The position numbers and the translations under genes were made by a program. A stretch of 54,214 nucleotides of DNA from Verrucomicrobiales bacterium. GTDB lineage: Bacteria; Verrucomicrobiota; Verrucomicrobiia; Verrucomicrobiales; DEV007. The stretch's first letter is position 1; each line of letters begins with the position of its first letter. Below the pieces are notes generated by a model. The model was not told the origin of the DNA, ran no database searches, and worked only from the letters and a program-made list of their open reading frames with translations. The stretch spans positions 1 to 54,214 of the forward strand of contig JANQVJ010000059.1 of NCBI GenBank assembly GCA_030730365.1, given 5' to 3'. Positions 28,874-37,314 of this stretch are shown here, in pieces.

Positions 28874-28912
28874 TGAAGGGGCGGTAGAGCAATTTCCCGC
28901 CCCTTCATTTTT
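28874..28912 (+). terminator. Rho-independent terminator of the ThuA-like gene
   Basis: TGAAGGGGCGG (28874-28884) pairs perfectly with CCGCCCCTTCA (28897-28907) around a 12-nt loop, followed by TTTTT. It lies between converging genes and ends 10 bp before the stop of the PDZ gene. Confidence 0.88.
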
Positions 28913-28921
28913 GCTTTCGAA

Positions 28922-29950
28922 TCAAAGGATTTCCCCCTCGGGAGCGGCCGCCGGTTCTTCAACAGGCGGAGCGGCGGTTTTTTCGGGATCCTTCATTGGG
29001 GCGGCGGGAAGACGAACCTCGAAGTTGCCGAGCTTCATTTTCTCAAGGTGGTCCCGCGCTTCGCGGGGGAGAGCTTCGACGCCGGCTTCGGGATCGAAGG
29101 TGCCTTTGTAGATCACTTTGCCGGCGTCATCCTTCAGCTCGAGGGTGTGATCTTTGTCTTTCCGAGTGAGGGTCAGCTCGCCTTGTTCGTTGTCGATTTT
29201 GAGGACACCTTCCGAGCCGAAGACCCGCAGTGGAAATCCCGGACTAACCGAGATGGCGGGCGGACGGCTCTCGCGGGGCAGATTGGAATCGCGGGCGTCT
29301 TGCGTTGGCTCTTCATGATCGGGCCGGTCCTCGCGGCGCGAGGAATTGCCGCGCCATTCGGGATGATTTTTGTTCATCCAGTCCTGCCAATAGTCCTGCT
29401 GGCGGCGGAGGTTTTCGCGCTGTTCGGGAAAGGGGTGCCCCAGGCCGAACCCGGGCGGCGAAGGGAACCGTTCCGCGTCCGTCTCGCCGAGGGTGAGCTC
29501 GACGATTTCCTCTTTCCCCTTCCGAATGATGGCAAAGGCGACTTTGTCTCCGCCCTTTTTGGTGCGCACGAGCAACGAGAGGTGCTCGGGCGAGATGAGG
29601 TGCTGATCTTCGAAGAGGGTGATGATGTCGTTGTTCCGCAATCCGGCCGCGCTGGCGGGGGAGTCGGGCATGACCTCGATGACCTGGATGCCGAATCCCT
29701 CGGCGATCTCGAGATGGTCGCGCAGGACGGAGTCGATCGGAGCTGTGGCCACGCCGACCCAAATGCGTTTCTCGACGGAGTCTGGTTGGCCCGGCCGCGG
29801 TGGCTGTTCTTTTTTTGCAACATCGCTCGTGTCACGATTTTCAGGACGCGGCCCTTCCACTGGTGTCACTTTTTCCTCCCCGGGAGCCGGAGCAATGGTC
29901 AGGAGAATTGAGGAGCCGACCGCAAGAAACGTGAGGGAGGAAGTTCTCAT
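28922..29950 (-). CDS. Exported PDZ-domain protein
   Basis: ATG 29950 is chosen because it starts a signal peptide (MRTSSLTFLAVGSSILLTIA); an ATG at 30028 would overlap the preceding gene and hide it. The 342-aa product has a Pro/Glu-rich linker, a PDZ domain at about residues 60-155 (FGIQVIEVMPDSPASAAGLR, DIITLFEDQHLISPEHLSLL) and then a low-complexity, charged region and a short beta domain ending in a Pro/Ala/Glu tail. No protease domain is attached, so it is probably a periplasmic peptide-binding adaptor or sensor. It follows a single-pass membrane protein gene, and the two are likely functionally linked. Confidence 0.82.
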   Translation of the reverse strand: MRTSSLTFLAVGSSILLTIAPAPGEEKVTPVEGPRPENRDTSDVAKKEQPPRPGQPDSVEKRIWVGVATAPIDSVLRDHLEIAEGFGIQVIEVMPDSPASAAGLRNNDIITLFEDQHLISPEHLSLLVRTKKGGDKVAFAIIRKGKEEIVELTLGETDAERFPSPPGFGLGHPFPEQRENLRRQQDYWQDWMNKNHPEWRGNSSRREDRPDHEEPTQDARDSNLPRESRPPAISVSPGFPLRVFGSEGVLKIDNEQGELTLTRKDKDHTLELKDDAGKVIYKGTFDPEAGVEALPREARDHLEKMKLGNFEVRLPAAPMKDPEKTAAPPVEEPAAAPEGEIL

Positions 29951-30024
29951 GTCAGAGAGAGGGGTTGGATTTTTAAACAGAGTCTTCCGGAAAGACATCA
30001 AAGAAAGGCCCTTTAGGGAGCTCC

Positions 30025-30540
30025 TCAATCGGTTTGGAGCGGGACGATGACTTCCTCGCTGCGCGGCTGGAAAAAGCGGATGTTGGTTCCGCTGGCGGGG
30101 TCGTGCCAGTGGTAGGCGTCTTCATACTGGAAATTGAGGCGCTGGCGCGGGCCTTCCTCGGTTTGGATGACGCCTGCCGAAGAGGTCTTGAGGAGATAGC
30201 CGTGGGCCGAGACGGGGACATACTCTGGCTTAGTCAGAGGAGAGGTCACGGGAGTCGTCGCGACGGTTTCTGCCTCTGCGGAGGCGTCCCCGCTACCGGC
30301 GATCCGTTCACCGAACTGCATGTAGCCGAAGCCCGCCATAAGTATCGCGCTGATGAAGGATAGCGGGATGAGTCGATGCCGCCTGACGGGGGCAGAGTTC
30401 ATCTCCCGTTCCAAGGCGATGCTTTCCTGATCGCGATTGAGTTCCGCGAGCATGTCGAAATTCAGAGGAGTGGGGACCAGCTTCTTCAGCAGGTCCTCGA
30501 GTTCCTCGTCCTTTCCATGCTTGTTGGCGTCTTCGCTCAT
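30025..30540 (-). CDS. Hypothetical single-pass membrane protein, anti-sigma-like topology
   Basis: The 171-aa product has a charged N-terminal 55 residues (MSEDANKHGKDEELEDLLKK...), one transmembrane helix (LIPLSFISAILMAGFGYMQF, about 57-76) and a periplasmic beta-rich C-terminus ending GTNIRFFQPRSEEVIVPL. The cytosolic-helix/TM/periplasmic-domain layout resembles anti-sigma factors, but the zinc HxxxCxxC motif is absent and no sigma factor gene is adjacent. The PDZ protein gene follows after 74 bp and argH precedes it by 60 bp on the same strand. Function is unknown. Confidence 0.72.
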   Translation of the reverse strand: MSEDANKHGKDEELEDLLKKLVPTPLNFDMLAELNRDQESIALEREMNSAPVRRHRLIPLSFISAILMAGFGYMQFGERIAGSGDASAEAETVATTPVTSPLTKPEYVPVSAHGYLLKTSSAGVIQTEEGPRQRLNFQYEDAYHWHDPASGTNIRFFQPRSEEVIVPLQTD

Positions 30541-30600
30541 CCTTCATTCGGTAGAGCGATGGGCGATCCGGTTTCTGTCTCTCTTTTCGAAAGAAAAAAT

Positions 30601-31980
30601 TCACATCGCGGACGCAGCGTGGAGACGCTTTTGCCAGCGGGTGATCTGACTGCCGACGTTTGCCGGCGAAGGTGCGCCGATCGCCTTGCGTGCCTTGAGT
30701 GCCGTCTTGAGATCGAGGACCTTGAAGAGATCGGGTTCGAAGGCTCTGGAGAACTGCTTGTATTCTTCGAGGGTGAGGTCGGGGAAGTTCCGTTTTTCCG
30801 TGAGGCTGTAAGCGGTCAGTTTGCCCATGACCTCGTGCGCGTCGCGGAAGGGGACCCCCTTGAGAACGAGATAGTCGGCGAGATCGGTGGCAAGGAGGAA
30901 AGGGTCGCTCGTCGCCTCGAGGGTGCGATTTTCGCGGATCTTCGCGGCGGCCATCATTTCGGCGAAGACCTCGAGTGCGAGCTTGATCTGGTCGATCGAG
31001 TCGAAGAGCGGCTCTTTGTCCTCCTGCAAGTCGCGGTTGTAGGTCATGGGGAGACCTTTGATCGTCGTGAGGAGGGAGACGAGGTTCCCGATGAGGCGTC
31101 CGGTCTTTCCGCGGGTGAGTTCAGCTACGTCTGGGTTTTTCTTTTGCGGCATCAGACTTGAGCCGGTCGTGTGGGCATCGCTCAGCTCGATGAATCCGAA
31201 CTCGGCCGTCGCCCAGAGGATGACGTCCTCGCTGAGGCGGGAGAGATGGACCCCGGCCATGGCGATGACAAAGAGCAGCTCGGCGACGAAGTCACGGTCG
31301 CTCACCGCGTCCATGCTGTTCTGCGTGAGCGCGGGAAAGCCGAGCTTCTCCGCCACGATCTTGCGATTGAGGACGATGGTCGAGCCGGCGAGGGCGCCCG
31401 AACCGAGGGGCATCACATTGATGCGCTGATAGCAGTCGCGGATGCGCTGCTTGTCGCGCTCGAGCATCTCGAGGTAGGCGAGGAGATGGTGGGCGAAAAG
31501 GACGGGCTGCCCGCGTTGGAGGTGGGTGTAGCCCGGCACGACGGCCTCGGGGTGATTGATCGCGAGGGTGAGGAGGGCGTTCTGCAGGGTCGTGAGACGC
31601 TGGAAGATGGCCTGACTCTCGGCGCGGCAATAAAGTCGGATGTCGAGCGCGACCTGGTCGTTGCGACTGCGCGCGGTGTGGAGCTTTGCCCCCGGGGCCC
31701 CGATCTTCTCGGTGAGGGCCCGCTCGATATTCATGTGCACGTCTTCAAGGCTCGTCTTGAAGCGGAACTCGCCCGCCTCGATCTCGCGTTTGATCTCGCG
31801 CAGGCCGCGAATGATCGCCTTCTCCTCTGCCTTGGTGAGGATCCCGGCATCGACGAGGGCGGCGGCGTGGGCGATGGAGCCCTCGATATCATAGGCATAG
31901 AGACGCCAGTCGTAGCTGATCGATTCGCCGTATCGCTGCACCAGGTTCGAAGTTTCGGTTTGAAATCTGCCTTTCCACAT
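30601..31980 (-). CDS. argH: Argininosuccinate lyase
   Basis: The 459-aa protein matches ArgH over its whole length: MWKGRFQTETSNLVQRYGES, LEDVHMNIERALTE, HTARSRNDQVALD with the substrate-binding residues, GYTHLQRGQPVLFAHHLLAY, and the lyase signature GSSLMPQKKNPD with the flexible catalytic-serine loop. It cleaves argininosuccinate to arginine and fumarate. fur is 51 bp upstream and the membrane protein gene is 60 bp downstream, all on the minus strand; no other arginine gene is nearby. There is no terminator in the 60-bp gap after it. Confidence 0.97.
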   Translation of the reverse strand: MWKGRFQTETSNLVQRYGESISYDWRLYAYDIEGSIAHAAALVDAGILTKAEEKAIIRGLREIKREIEAGEFRFKTSLEDVHMNIERALTEKIGAPGAKLHTARSRNDQVALDIRLYCRAESQAIFQRLTTLQNALLTLAINHPEAVVPGYTHLQRGQPVLFAHHLLAYLEMLERDKQRIRDCYQRINVMPLGSGALAGSTIVLNRKIVAEKLGFPALTQNSMDAVSDRDFVAELLFVIAMAGVHLSRLSEDVILWATAEFGFIELSDAHTTGSSLMPQKKNPDVAELTRGKTGRLIGNLVSLLTTIKGLPMTYNRDLQEDKEPLFDSIDQIKLALEVFAEMMAAAKIRENRTLEATSDPFLLATDLADYLVLKGVPFRDAHEVMGKLTAYSLTEKRNFPDLTLEEYKQFSRAFEPDLFKVLDLKTALKARKAIGAPSPANVGSQITRWQKRLHAASAM

Positions 31981-32031
31981 GGCTCTGCTTCGCGCGGGGG
32001 ACGCTGCTAATCAAGAGAGATTTTCCGCGAC

Positions 32032-32511
32032 TCAGTGCTTCATCAAACGCATCTGGATGAGATTCTCGCAGATGCCGTCGGCGCGGAGCCGGTCGCAGCA
32101 GGCCTCGATCCGCATCGACTTGGAGGAAGGGCGGAAGCCGAGGCGGCGGGTGATGCAGTCGATGAGAAGGGCGGTGTTGTCGTCTTCGAACTCGATCACT
32201 TTGCCGCAATCCACACAGATGAGGTGGTTGTGATCGGGCGAGTCGAGGAAGTTCGGGTCATAGACCCGTTCGTCGCGCCCGAGGTCGATCTCGCGGAGCA
32301 ACTTGCACTCGACGAGCAGGGAGATAGTGCGATACAGCGTCGCCCGCGAGGTCTTCGGGTCGATCCGCTTGGCTTTCGCGAGGAGCTCCTCGGCCGTGAA
32401 ATGGTCGTCGCTGGAGAAGGCGGCTTCGACAATGACGTCGCGCTGACCGGTACGACGCATGCCTTTGTGGCTGATGTAATCGTCGAAGCGCTTTTTGATT
32501 TCGGGGTTCAT
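32032..32511 (-). CDS. Fur family metal-dependent regulator
   Basis: The 159-aa protein shows the Fur winged helix (RRTGQRDVIVEAAF, SRATLYRTISLLVECKLL) and the dimerisation/metal domain with HNHLICVDCGKVIEFED, whose histidines and Cys-x2-Cys bind metal, plus cysteines in the C-terminal EACCDRLRADGICEN. It could be an iron (Fur), zinc (Zur) or peroxide (PerR) sensor; the residues visible do not decide among these, so no symbol is given. It is transcribed towards argH and away from manA, with 67 bp between the manA start and this gene's start. No clear Fur box was recognised there. Confidence 0.92.
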   Translation of the reverse strand: MNPEIKKRFDDYISHKGMRRTGQRDVIVEAAFSSDDHFTAEELLAKAKRIDPKTSRATLYRTISLLVECKLLREIDLGRDERVYDPNFLDSPDHNHLICVDCGKVIEFEDDNTALLIDCITRRLGFRPSSKSMRIEACCDRLRADGICENLIQMRLMKH

Positions 32512-32578
32512 CGTTCGTCACTGAGCTGAATTGGGGGTTGGAATCGGTCCGCGGGCATTCTACCTTGGCAGCAAACTG

Positions 32579-33550
32579 ATGGCCATGTCTACCTCCCCGG
32601 ATTCATTTATTCGATTTGAGCCCATTTATCAAACCCGAGTTTGGGGCGGTCGGCGCCTCGAAGAGCGATTTGATCGGGTTTTGCCTAACGAAACATCGCT
32701 TTTTGGAGAGGCCTGGGAGATCTCGGCGCGCGAGGAAGCGGACTCTGTCGTCGCCGGTGGAACTTACGCCGGCCGGACTCTGACCGCGCTCTGGAGTGAC
32801 CCCGCGCTGCGTTCCGCGATCTTCGGCGAGAAGGCGCCGGAGGAAGAGCGTTTCCCCCTCCTCTGCAAAATCCTCGATGTGAGGGACAGGCTCTCCATCC
32901 AGGTTCACCCGCCCGCAGACCTCGCGGAACAGCTCGGCGGCGATCCCAAGGCCGAGGTGTGGTACATCGCCGAAGCCGATCCCGGCGCGAAGCTCTACGT
33001 GGGCGTGCGCCACGGGGTCGATGAAGAATGCTTCCGCGAAGCGCTCGAGACGGGCCGGGCCGAGCGATGTGTCCACGTCATCCCTGTGGAAAAAGGGGAG
33101 CACATCTTCATCCCGAGCGGCCGTCTCCACGCCATCGGCGCGGGCCTGCTCATTTACGAGATCCAGCAGAATTCCGATACCACCTACCGGGTCTATGACT
33201 GGAACCGCCCCGGCATCGACGGGAAACCGCGCCAGCTCCACGTGGAGGAATCGATAAAGTGCATCGACTTCGAAGACATCGAACCCGAGATGGACGAGTC
33301 CGGGGAAGGGCTCCTCGTCGAGTGTGATTATTTCCGCCTCGAAGCGCATGACCTCGTACCTGGAGAATCCCTCCTCGCGCGGACGAGAGGCCGTTTTGCT
33401 GTGATCACCGTCGTCGACGGGGAAATTCGCGAGGGAGGAATGGTCTTCCGGACGGGAGACTTTTTCATCGTCCCGGCCGGGACCGAAGGAGACGGGCTGG
33501 TCGCGGAGAACGAAGCAGAGATCCTCCTGACGACGTGGCCGTTGGGTTAG
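32579..33550 (+). CDS. manA: Mannose-6-phosphate isomerase, class I
   Basis: The product is about 323 aa (ATG 32579; ATG 32585 is equally possible, and the in-frame start at 32531 adds a non-homologous 16 residues). It shows the class I PMI pattern: FIRFEPIYQTRVWGGRRLEE, EAWEISAREE, IQVHPPADLAEQ with the zinc-binding His, KAEVWYIAEADPGA, and FIPSGRLHAIGAGLLIYEIQ with a His and Glu ligand set. It interconverts mannose 6-phosphate and fructose 6-phosphate. The C-terminal beta domain is intact. It is a short bacterial-type PMI, similar in length to the Bacillus enzyme. Confidence 0.93.
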   Translation: MAMSTSPDSFIRFEPIYQTRVWGGRRLEERFDRVLPNETSLFGEAWEISAREEADSVVAGGTYAGRTLTALWSDPALRSAIFGEKAPEEERFPLLCKILDVRDRLSIQVHPPADLAEQLGGDPKAEVWYIAEADPGAKLYVGVRHGVDEECFREALETGRAERCVHVIPVEKGEHIFIPSGRLHAIGAGLLIYEIQQNSDTTYRVYDWNRPGIDGKPRQLHVEESIKCIDFEDIEPEMDESGEGLLVECDYFRLEAHDLVPGESLLARTRGRFAVITVVDGEIREGGMVFRTGDFFIVPAGTEGDGLVAENEAEILLTTWPLG

Positions 33551-33572
33551 TCGAAACGCGGTAATGGCCACC

Positions 33573-34361
33573 TCAATACGCCTCGACCATGGCCCCGTCG
33601 ATGAGGATATTCTGCCCGCTCAAGTAGGCATTTGCCTCGGAGCACAGAAAGGCGACGATGCGGCCGAAGTCGGCGGGTTCACCGTATTTCCCGAGCGGGA
33701 TCGAGGCCTCGGATTTGGCGCGCTGCTCTTCGTAGGAGATACCGGCTTTGCCCGCCCAGATCGTGTCGAGCTGCTCGATGCGGTCCGTGTCGATGCGACC
33801 AGGGCCGACGGTGTTCACGAGAATGCCGTCAGGGCCCAGCTCGCGGGCGAGGGACTTGCCGAGGCCGACGAGACCGGAACGAAAGACATTGGATAAGAGC
33901 AGCCCGTCGATGGCCTGCTTCGTCGAGACAGAGGTGTTGTTGACGATGCGCCCGCCGCCTCCGGCTTTGAAATGCGGCAGGGCCGCGCGGATCGTGCGCA
34001 CATATCCGAGCATGGTCAGCTCGAAAGCTGCCTGCCAGGCCGCGTCGTCGAACTGACCGAAGCCCCCCGCAGGAGGCCCGCCGGTGTTGTTAAAAAGCGC
34101 CCAGAGCCCGCCGAACTCGGACACGGTTGCGGCAATGACTCCCTCGATCGCCGTCGCATCGGTGATGTCCCCGGCAGTGAAGAGCGGACGGTTCCCCGTC
34201 TCCGCCTCGATCGCCTCGGCGGTCGCCGCGAGCTTTTCCGCAGAGCGGGCAAAGAGCATGACTTTCGCGCCCTCACGGGCCAGTTCCATCGCTACGCCCC
34301 GCCCGATCCCTCCGCTGGAGGCCATCACGAGAGCGGCTTTGTCTTTGAGTCCGAGATCCAT
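33573..34361 (-). CDS. SDR-family oxidoreductase lacking the usual Tyr-x3-Lys
   Basis: The 262-aa protein has the Rossmann SDR fold: LVMASSGGIGRGVAMELARE, a LFNNTGGPPAGGF strand, RIVNNTSVSTKQAIDGLLLS and VNTVGPGRIDTDR. At the place where SDRs have Tyr-x3-Lys it reads LLLSNVFRSGL, so the catalytic tetrad is not intact, and the first glycine motif is SSGGIGR rather than TGxxxGIG. This is the pattern of the beta-ketoacyl-ACP-reductase-like subgroup (cd05344) described as lacking the tetrad. Activity and substrate are unknown. It lies 96 bp downstream of valS on the same strand, across an inverted-repeat spacer. Confidence 0.85.
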   Translation of the reverse strand: MDLGLKDKAALVMASSGGIGRGVAMELAREGAKVMLFARSAEKLAATAEAIEAETGNRPLFTAGDITDATAIEGVIAATVSEFGGLWALFNNTGGPPAGGFGQFDDAAWQAAFELTMLGYVRTIRAALPHFKAGGGGRIVNNTSVSTKQAIDGLLLSNVFRSGLVGLGKSLARELGPDGILVNTVGPGRIDTDRIEQLDTIWAGKAGISYEEQRAKSEASIPLGKYGEPADFGRIVAFLCSEANAYLSGQNILIDGAMVEAY

Positions 34362-34370
34362 AGAGGAGCT

Positions 34371-34461
34371 GTTTAGCGATTGGCTGTTTAGCTTTTAGCG
34401 GCTGGCTTTTACAGATTTTCTTTTAGCTAAACCGCTAAATAGCTACCAGCTAAATCGCTAA
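34371..34461. repeat. AT-rich TTTAGC-based inverted repeat between valS and the SDR gene
   Basis: The spacer is built from repeated TTTAGC/GCTAAA units. GTTTAGCGAT (34371-34380) is answered by ATCGCTAA (34454-34461) and TTTTAGCGGCTGGC (34393-34406) by AGCTAAACCGCTAAAT and AGCTACCAGC, so the whole 90 bp can form one long imperfect hairpin. The valS stop codon lies in the distal arm. It is far more AT-rich than its surroundings. It may act as a transcription barrier or be a mobile repeat. Confidence 0.6.
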
Positions 34462-37157
34462 TTCCCAAGATTCGCGATCATGCGCGTCAGTTCATCAACG
34501 CGCTGTTGCCAGTGCTTCTGACGCTCTTTCATTTCCTTGATGACTTCGTCGGGAGCGCGGGTCACAAAGTTCTCGTTGGAGAGCTTGGCGTTGACCTTCT
34601 TGAGCTCGTCCTGGGTCTTGTCGAGTTCCTTACCGAGGCGGGTCCGCTCGGCCTCGACGTCGATGAGCCCTTCGAGGGGGAGATAGATTTTCCCGATCGC
34701 GGTGAGGGCGGCGGGGACGCCTTTTTCCGCTTCGAATCCGGGGGAGACGAGGACTTCGCCGGCTCCGGCAAGGCGCTGGAACACGGCAGCCTGATCAAAG
34801 CTACCGCCCGTCGGATCGATGATAAATTTCACGTTCTTGTTCGCCCCGAGACCGTATTCGGCCTTGAGGTTGCGGGCGCGACCGACCGACTCGTAGACGG
34901 CCTGGGTCAGGGCACGCGCTTTGGCGATGGCCTCCGCATCCTGACCTTCGAGAACTCCGCCCGCAGGCAGCACGGTCTGCATGAGGAATTCCGGATCGCC
35001 TGCTTCGCGGAAGCCGAGCTTTTCCCAAAGCTCCTCGGTGATGTGCGGCATGAAGGGATGAAGGAGGAGAAGGAAACGCTTCAGGACGAGGTCCATCGTC
35101 GCGAGAGTCGAGGCCCGCGCGGCGGGGTTGCCCTCTTCGAAGAAGTCTCCCTTCGAGGATTCGAGATACCAGTCACAGTAGTGGCTCCACCAGAAGTCGT
35201 AGAGGAGCTGCGCGATCTCATTAAAGCGGTAGTCCTGATAGGCCATCGCGATGTCCTGCTCGAGCTGGTCGAGGCGGGCGAGGATGTCGATGGAGTAAAT
35301 CGAGAGCGAGGCGAAATCGACCGGCCTGGCCTCGACCGCGCCCTCCTGCATCTGACGATAACGGGCCGCGTTCCAGAGCTTGTTGGCGAAATTGCGGCCT
35401 TCCACGATCTGATCGTCGTCAAATTTCACATCAGTCCCTGTCGGGGCGATCCGCATGAGACCGAAGCGCAGGGCATCGGCCCCGAACTCGGCCATGAGGT
35501 CGAGCGGGTCGGGCGAGTTGCCGAGCTGCTTCGACATCTTGCGGCCTTTTTTGTCGCGAATGATGCTGGTGAAAAAGACGTTTTTAAAGGGCACCTCACC
35601 CTGCCAGCGGAAGCCGGCCATGATCATGCGTGCGACCCAGAAGAAAATGATGTCGGGCCCGGTCACGAGATCGGTCGTGGGGTAGAATTTTTTCAGGGTC
35701 GGGCTCGATTCCTCGTCGCTGTTGTACATCGTCGCGAAGGGCCAGAGCCAGCTCGAGAACCAGGTGTCGAGGACGTCCTCGTCACGGACCCACTGATCGG
35801 CATCGCCGGGAGGATCGATCCCCACGTAGATGTCATCGCCGGCGCTCGTCGCGTCGAGACTCTCGCGGGCCTGAAGATCGGCCGCGTTTGCCTTGCGGTA
35901 CCAGACCGGGATTTGGTGTCCCCACCAGAGCTGGCGGCTGATGCACCAGTCCTGGATGCCCTCCATCCAGTGGGCGAAGGTCTTCTTCCAGCGGTCGGGG
36001 CGGAAGTGTATCTCGTCGTTGGCGACGGCGGCGGCGGCCTCTTCGACGCAGGGGTATTTCAGGAACCACTGCATGGAAATGCGCGGCTCGATCGGGACAT
36101 CGGCGCGCTCACTGTAGCCGACGCTGTTCTCGTAGTCCTCGACCTTCACGAGCTGCCCCATCGCCTCGAGCTTTTCCGCCGCTTTGACACGGGCCTCGAA
36201 GCGGTCCATGCCTTCGAAATCGGGTCCGGCGAAGGCGTTGAGAGTGCCGTCGGGATGGAAAACATCGATGATCTCGAGATTGTTTTTCTGCCCGATCGCA
36301 AAGTCATTTTTGTCGTGCGCCGGGGTCACCTTGAGCACGCCGGTTCCGAATTCGGGGTCGATGTGATCGTCGGCGACGACGGGGATCTCGGCCTCAGGGA
36401 AGGGGCGGATGACCATTTTCCCGACGAGATCGGCGTAGCGTTTGTCCTTCGGATTCACCGCCACGGCGGTGTCGCCCATGAGCGTCTCGGGCCGCGTCGT
36501 CGCGATCTCGACCCACTGGTTTTTAGTCCCCGCGACCCGATAACGCATCGTGTAGAGCTTCGACTTCTGGGGTTTCATGATGACCTCTTCGTCGCTCAGC
36601 GCGGTGAGCGACTTCGGGCACCAGTTCACCATGCGCTTGCCGCGGTAGATGAGTCCTTCGTTGAAGAGATCGACAAAGACCTTCGAGATCCAGCGGCTGT
36701 AGTCCGCGTCCATCGTGAAGCGCTCGCGCTCCCAGTCGCACGAGCACCCGAGGCGCTTGAGCTGCTGGATGATGATACCCCCGTGCTCTTCCTTCCACTC
36801 CCAGACTTTATCGAGAAAGGCCTCGCGGCCCACATCGCGGCGGGTCTTGCCTTCCTCCTTGCGGAGCTTTTGTTCGACCTTGGACTGCGTCGCGATACCG
36901 GCGTGGTCGGTCCCGGGGAGCCAGAGCACGTCCTTGCCCTCCATGCGGGCGCGACGGGCGAGGACATCCTGGATCGTGTTGTTGAGGACGTGACCGAGGT
37001 GGAGGATTCCCGTGACATTCGGCGGAGGGATGACGATGGAGTAGGCAGGCTTCTCTCCTTTTTCATCACCACGAAAACATCCGGCGTCGATCCAGCGGCT
37101 GTACCACTGAGTCTCGACATCACCGGGCTGATAGCCTTTTGAGAGTTCTTCCGCCAT
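34458..37157 (-). CDS. valS: Valyl-tRNA synthetase
   Basis: The 899-aa protein is full length. The ATG at 37157 gives MAEELSKGYQPGDVETQWYS, matching bacterial ValRS; an ATG at 37175 would add six residues. Motifs: HIGH-type PPPNVTGILHLGHVLN (about residues 40-55), LPGTDHAGIATQ, the editing domain (about 200-340) with TTRPETLMGDTAVAV, KMSKS-type GRKMSKQLGNSPDP (near 540) and a C-terminal coiled-coil arm (RLGKELDKTQDELKKVNAKL). It attaches valine to tRNA-Val and edits threonyl-tRNA. A C11 tract lies in its leader and an inverted repeat overlaps its stop. Confidence 0.97.
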   Translation of the reverse strand: MAEELSKGYQPGDVETQWYSRWIDAGCFRGDEKGEKPAYSIVIPPPNVTGILHLGHVLNNTIQDVLARRARMEGKDVLWLPGTDHAGIATQSKVEQKLRKEEGKTRRDVGREAFLDKVWEWKEEHGGIIIQQLKRLGCSCDWERERFTMDADYSRWISKVFVDLFNEGLIYRGKRMVNWCPKSLTALSDEEVIMKPQKSKLYTMRYRVAGTKNQWVEIATTRPETLMGDTAVAVNPKDKRYADLVGKMVIRPFPEAEIPVVADDHIDPEFGTGVLKVTPAHDKNDFAIGQKNNLEIIDVFHPDGTLNAFAGPDFEGMDRFEARVKAAEKLEAMGQLVKVEDYENSVGYSERADVPIEPRISMQWFLKYPCVEEAAAAVANDEIHFRPDRWKKTFAHWMEGIQDWCISRQLWWGHQIPVWYRKANAADLQARESLDATSAGDDIYVGIDPPGDADQWVRDEDVLDTWFSSWLWPFATMYNSDEESSPTLKKFYPTTDLVTGPDIIFFWVARMIMAGFRWQGEVPFKNVFFTSIIRDKKGRKMSKQLGNSPDPLDLMAEFGADALRFGLMRIAPTGTDVKFDDDQIVEGRNFANKLWNAARYRQMQEGAVEARPVDFASLSIYSIDILARLDQLEQDIAMAYQDYRFNEIAQLLYDFWWSHYCDWYLESSKGDFFEEGNPAARASTLATMDLVLKRFLLLLHPFMPHITEELWEKLGFREAGDPEFLMQTVLPAGGVLEGQDAEAIAKARALTQAVYESVGRARNLKAEYGLGANKNVKFIIDPTGGSFDQAAVFQRLAGAGEVLVSPGFEAEKGVPAALTAIGKIYLPLEGLIDVEAERTRLGKELDKTQDELKKVNAKLSNENFVTRAPDEVIKEMKERQKHWQQRVDELTRMIANLGN

Positions 37158-37176
37158 AATTTCCGCCACCAACAAA

Positions 37177-37187
37177 GGGGGGGGGGG
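37177..37187. repeat. Homopolymeric G11/C11 tract in the valS leader
   Basis: Eleven G on the plus strand (C on the valS strand) lie 20-30 bp upstream of the valS ATG, between it and any promoter. It is the only such homopolymer of this length I noticed in the window. Slipped-strand length changes could alter the leader, but a sequencing or assembly error at the tract is also possible. Confidence 0.75.
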
Positions 37188-37238
37188 AACTATTTGTCCC
37201 TTGCGCCTCTTTGTAAAACTGAATTCCCATTTCGCAGA

Positions 37239-37267
37239 TTGCGCAGGATGTGGTAAGAGATTAATAT
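37239..37267 (+). promoter_or_regulatory. Possible promoter of the amidase gene
   Basis: TTGCGC (37239-37244) and TAATAT (37262-37267) are spaced by 17 bp, 48 bp upstream of the amidase ATG at 37315. The -10 matches four of six consensus positions; the -35 only the TTG. Confidence 0.35.
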
Positions 37268-37314
37268 TTCCGTCCTATTTCCGAAGCGCTTATCCCCCGG
37301 CTATCCCACTTTTT

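Noticed and set aside
34506..37142. Long open frame (878 codons) antisense to valS
   Set aside because: It mirrors valS codon by codon, has no recognisable motif and arises from the GC-rich third-position bias; the valS frame has all synthetase signatures.
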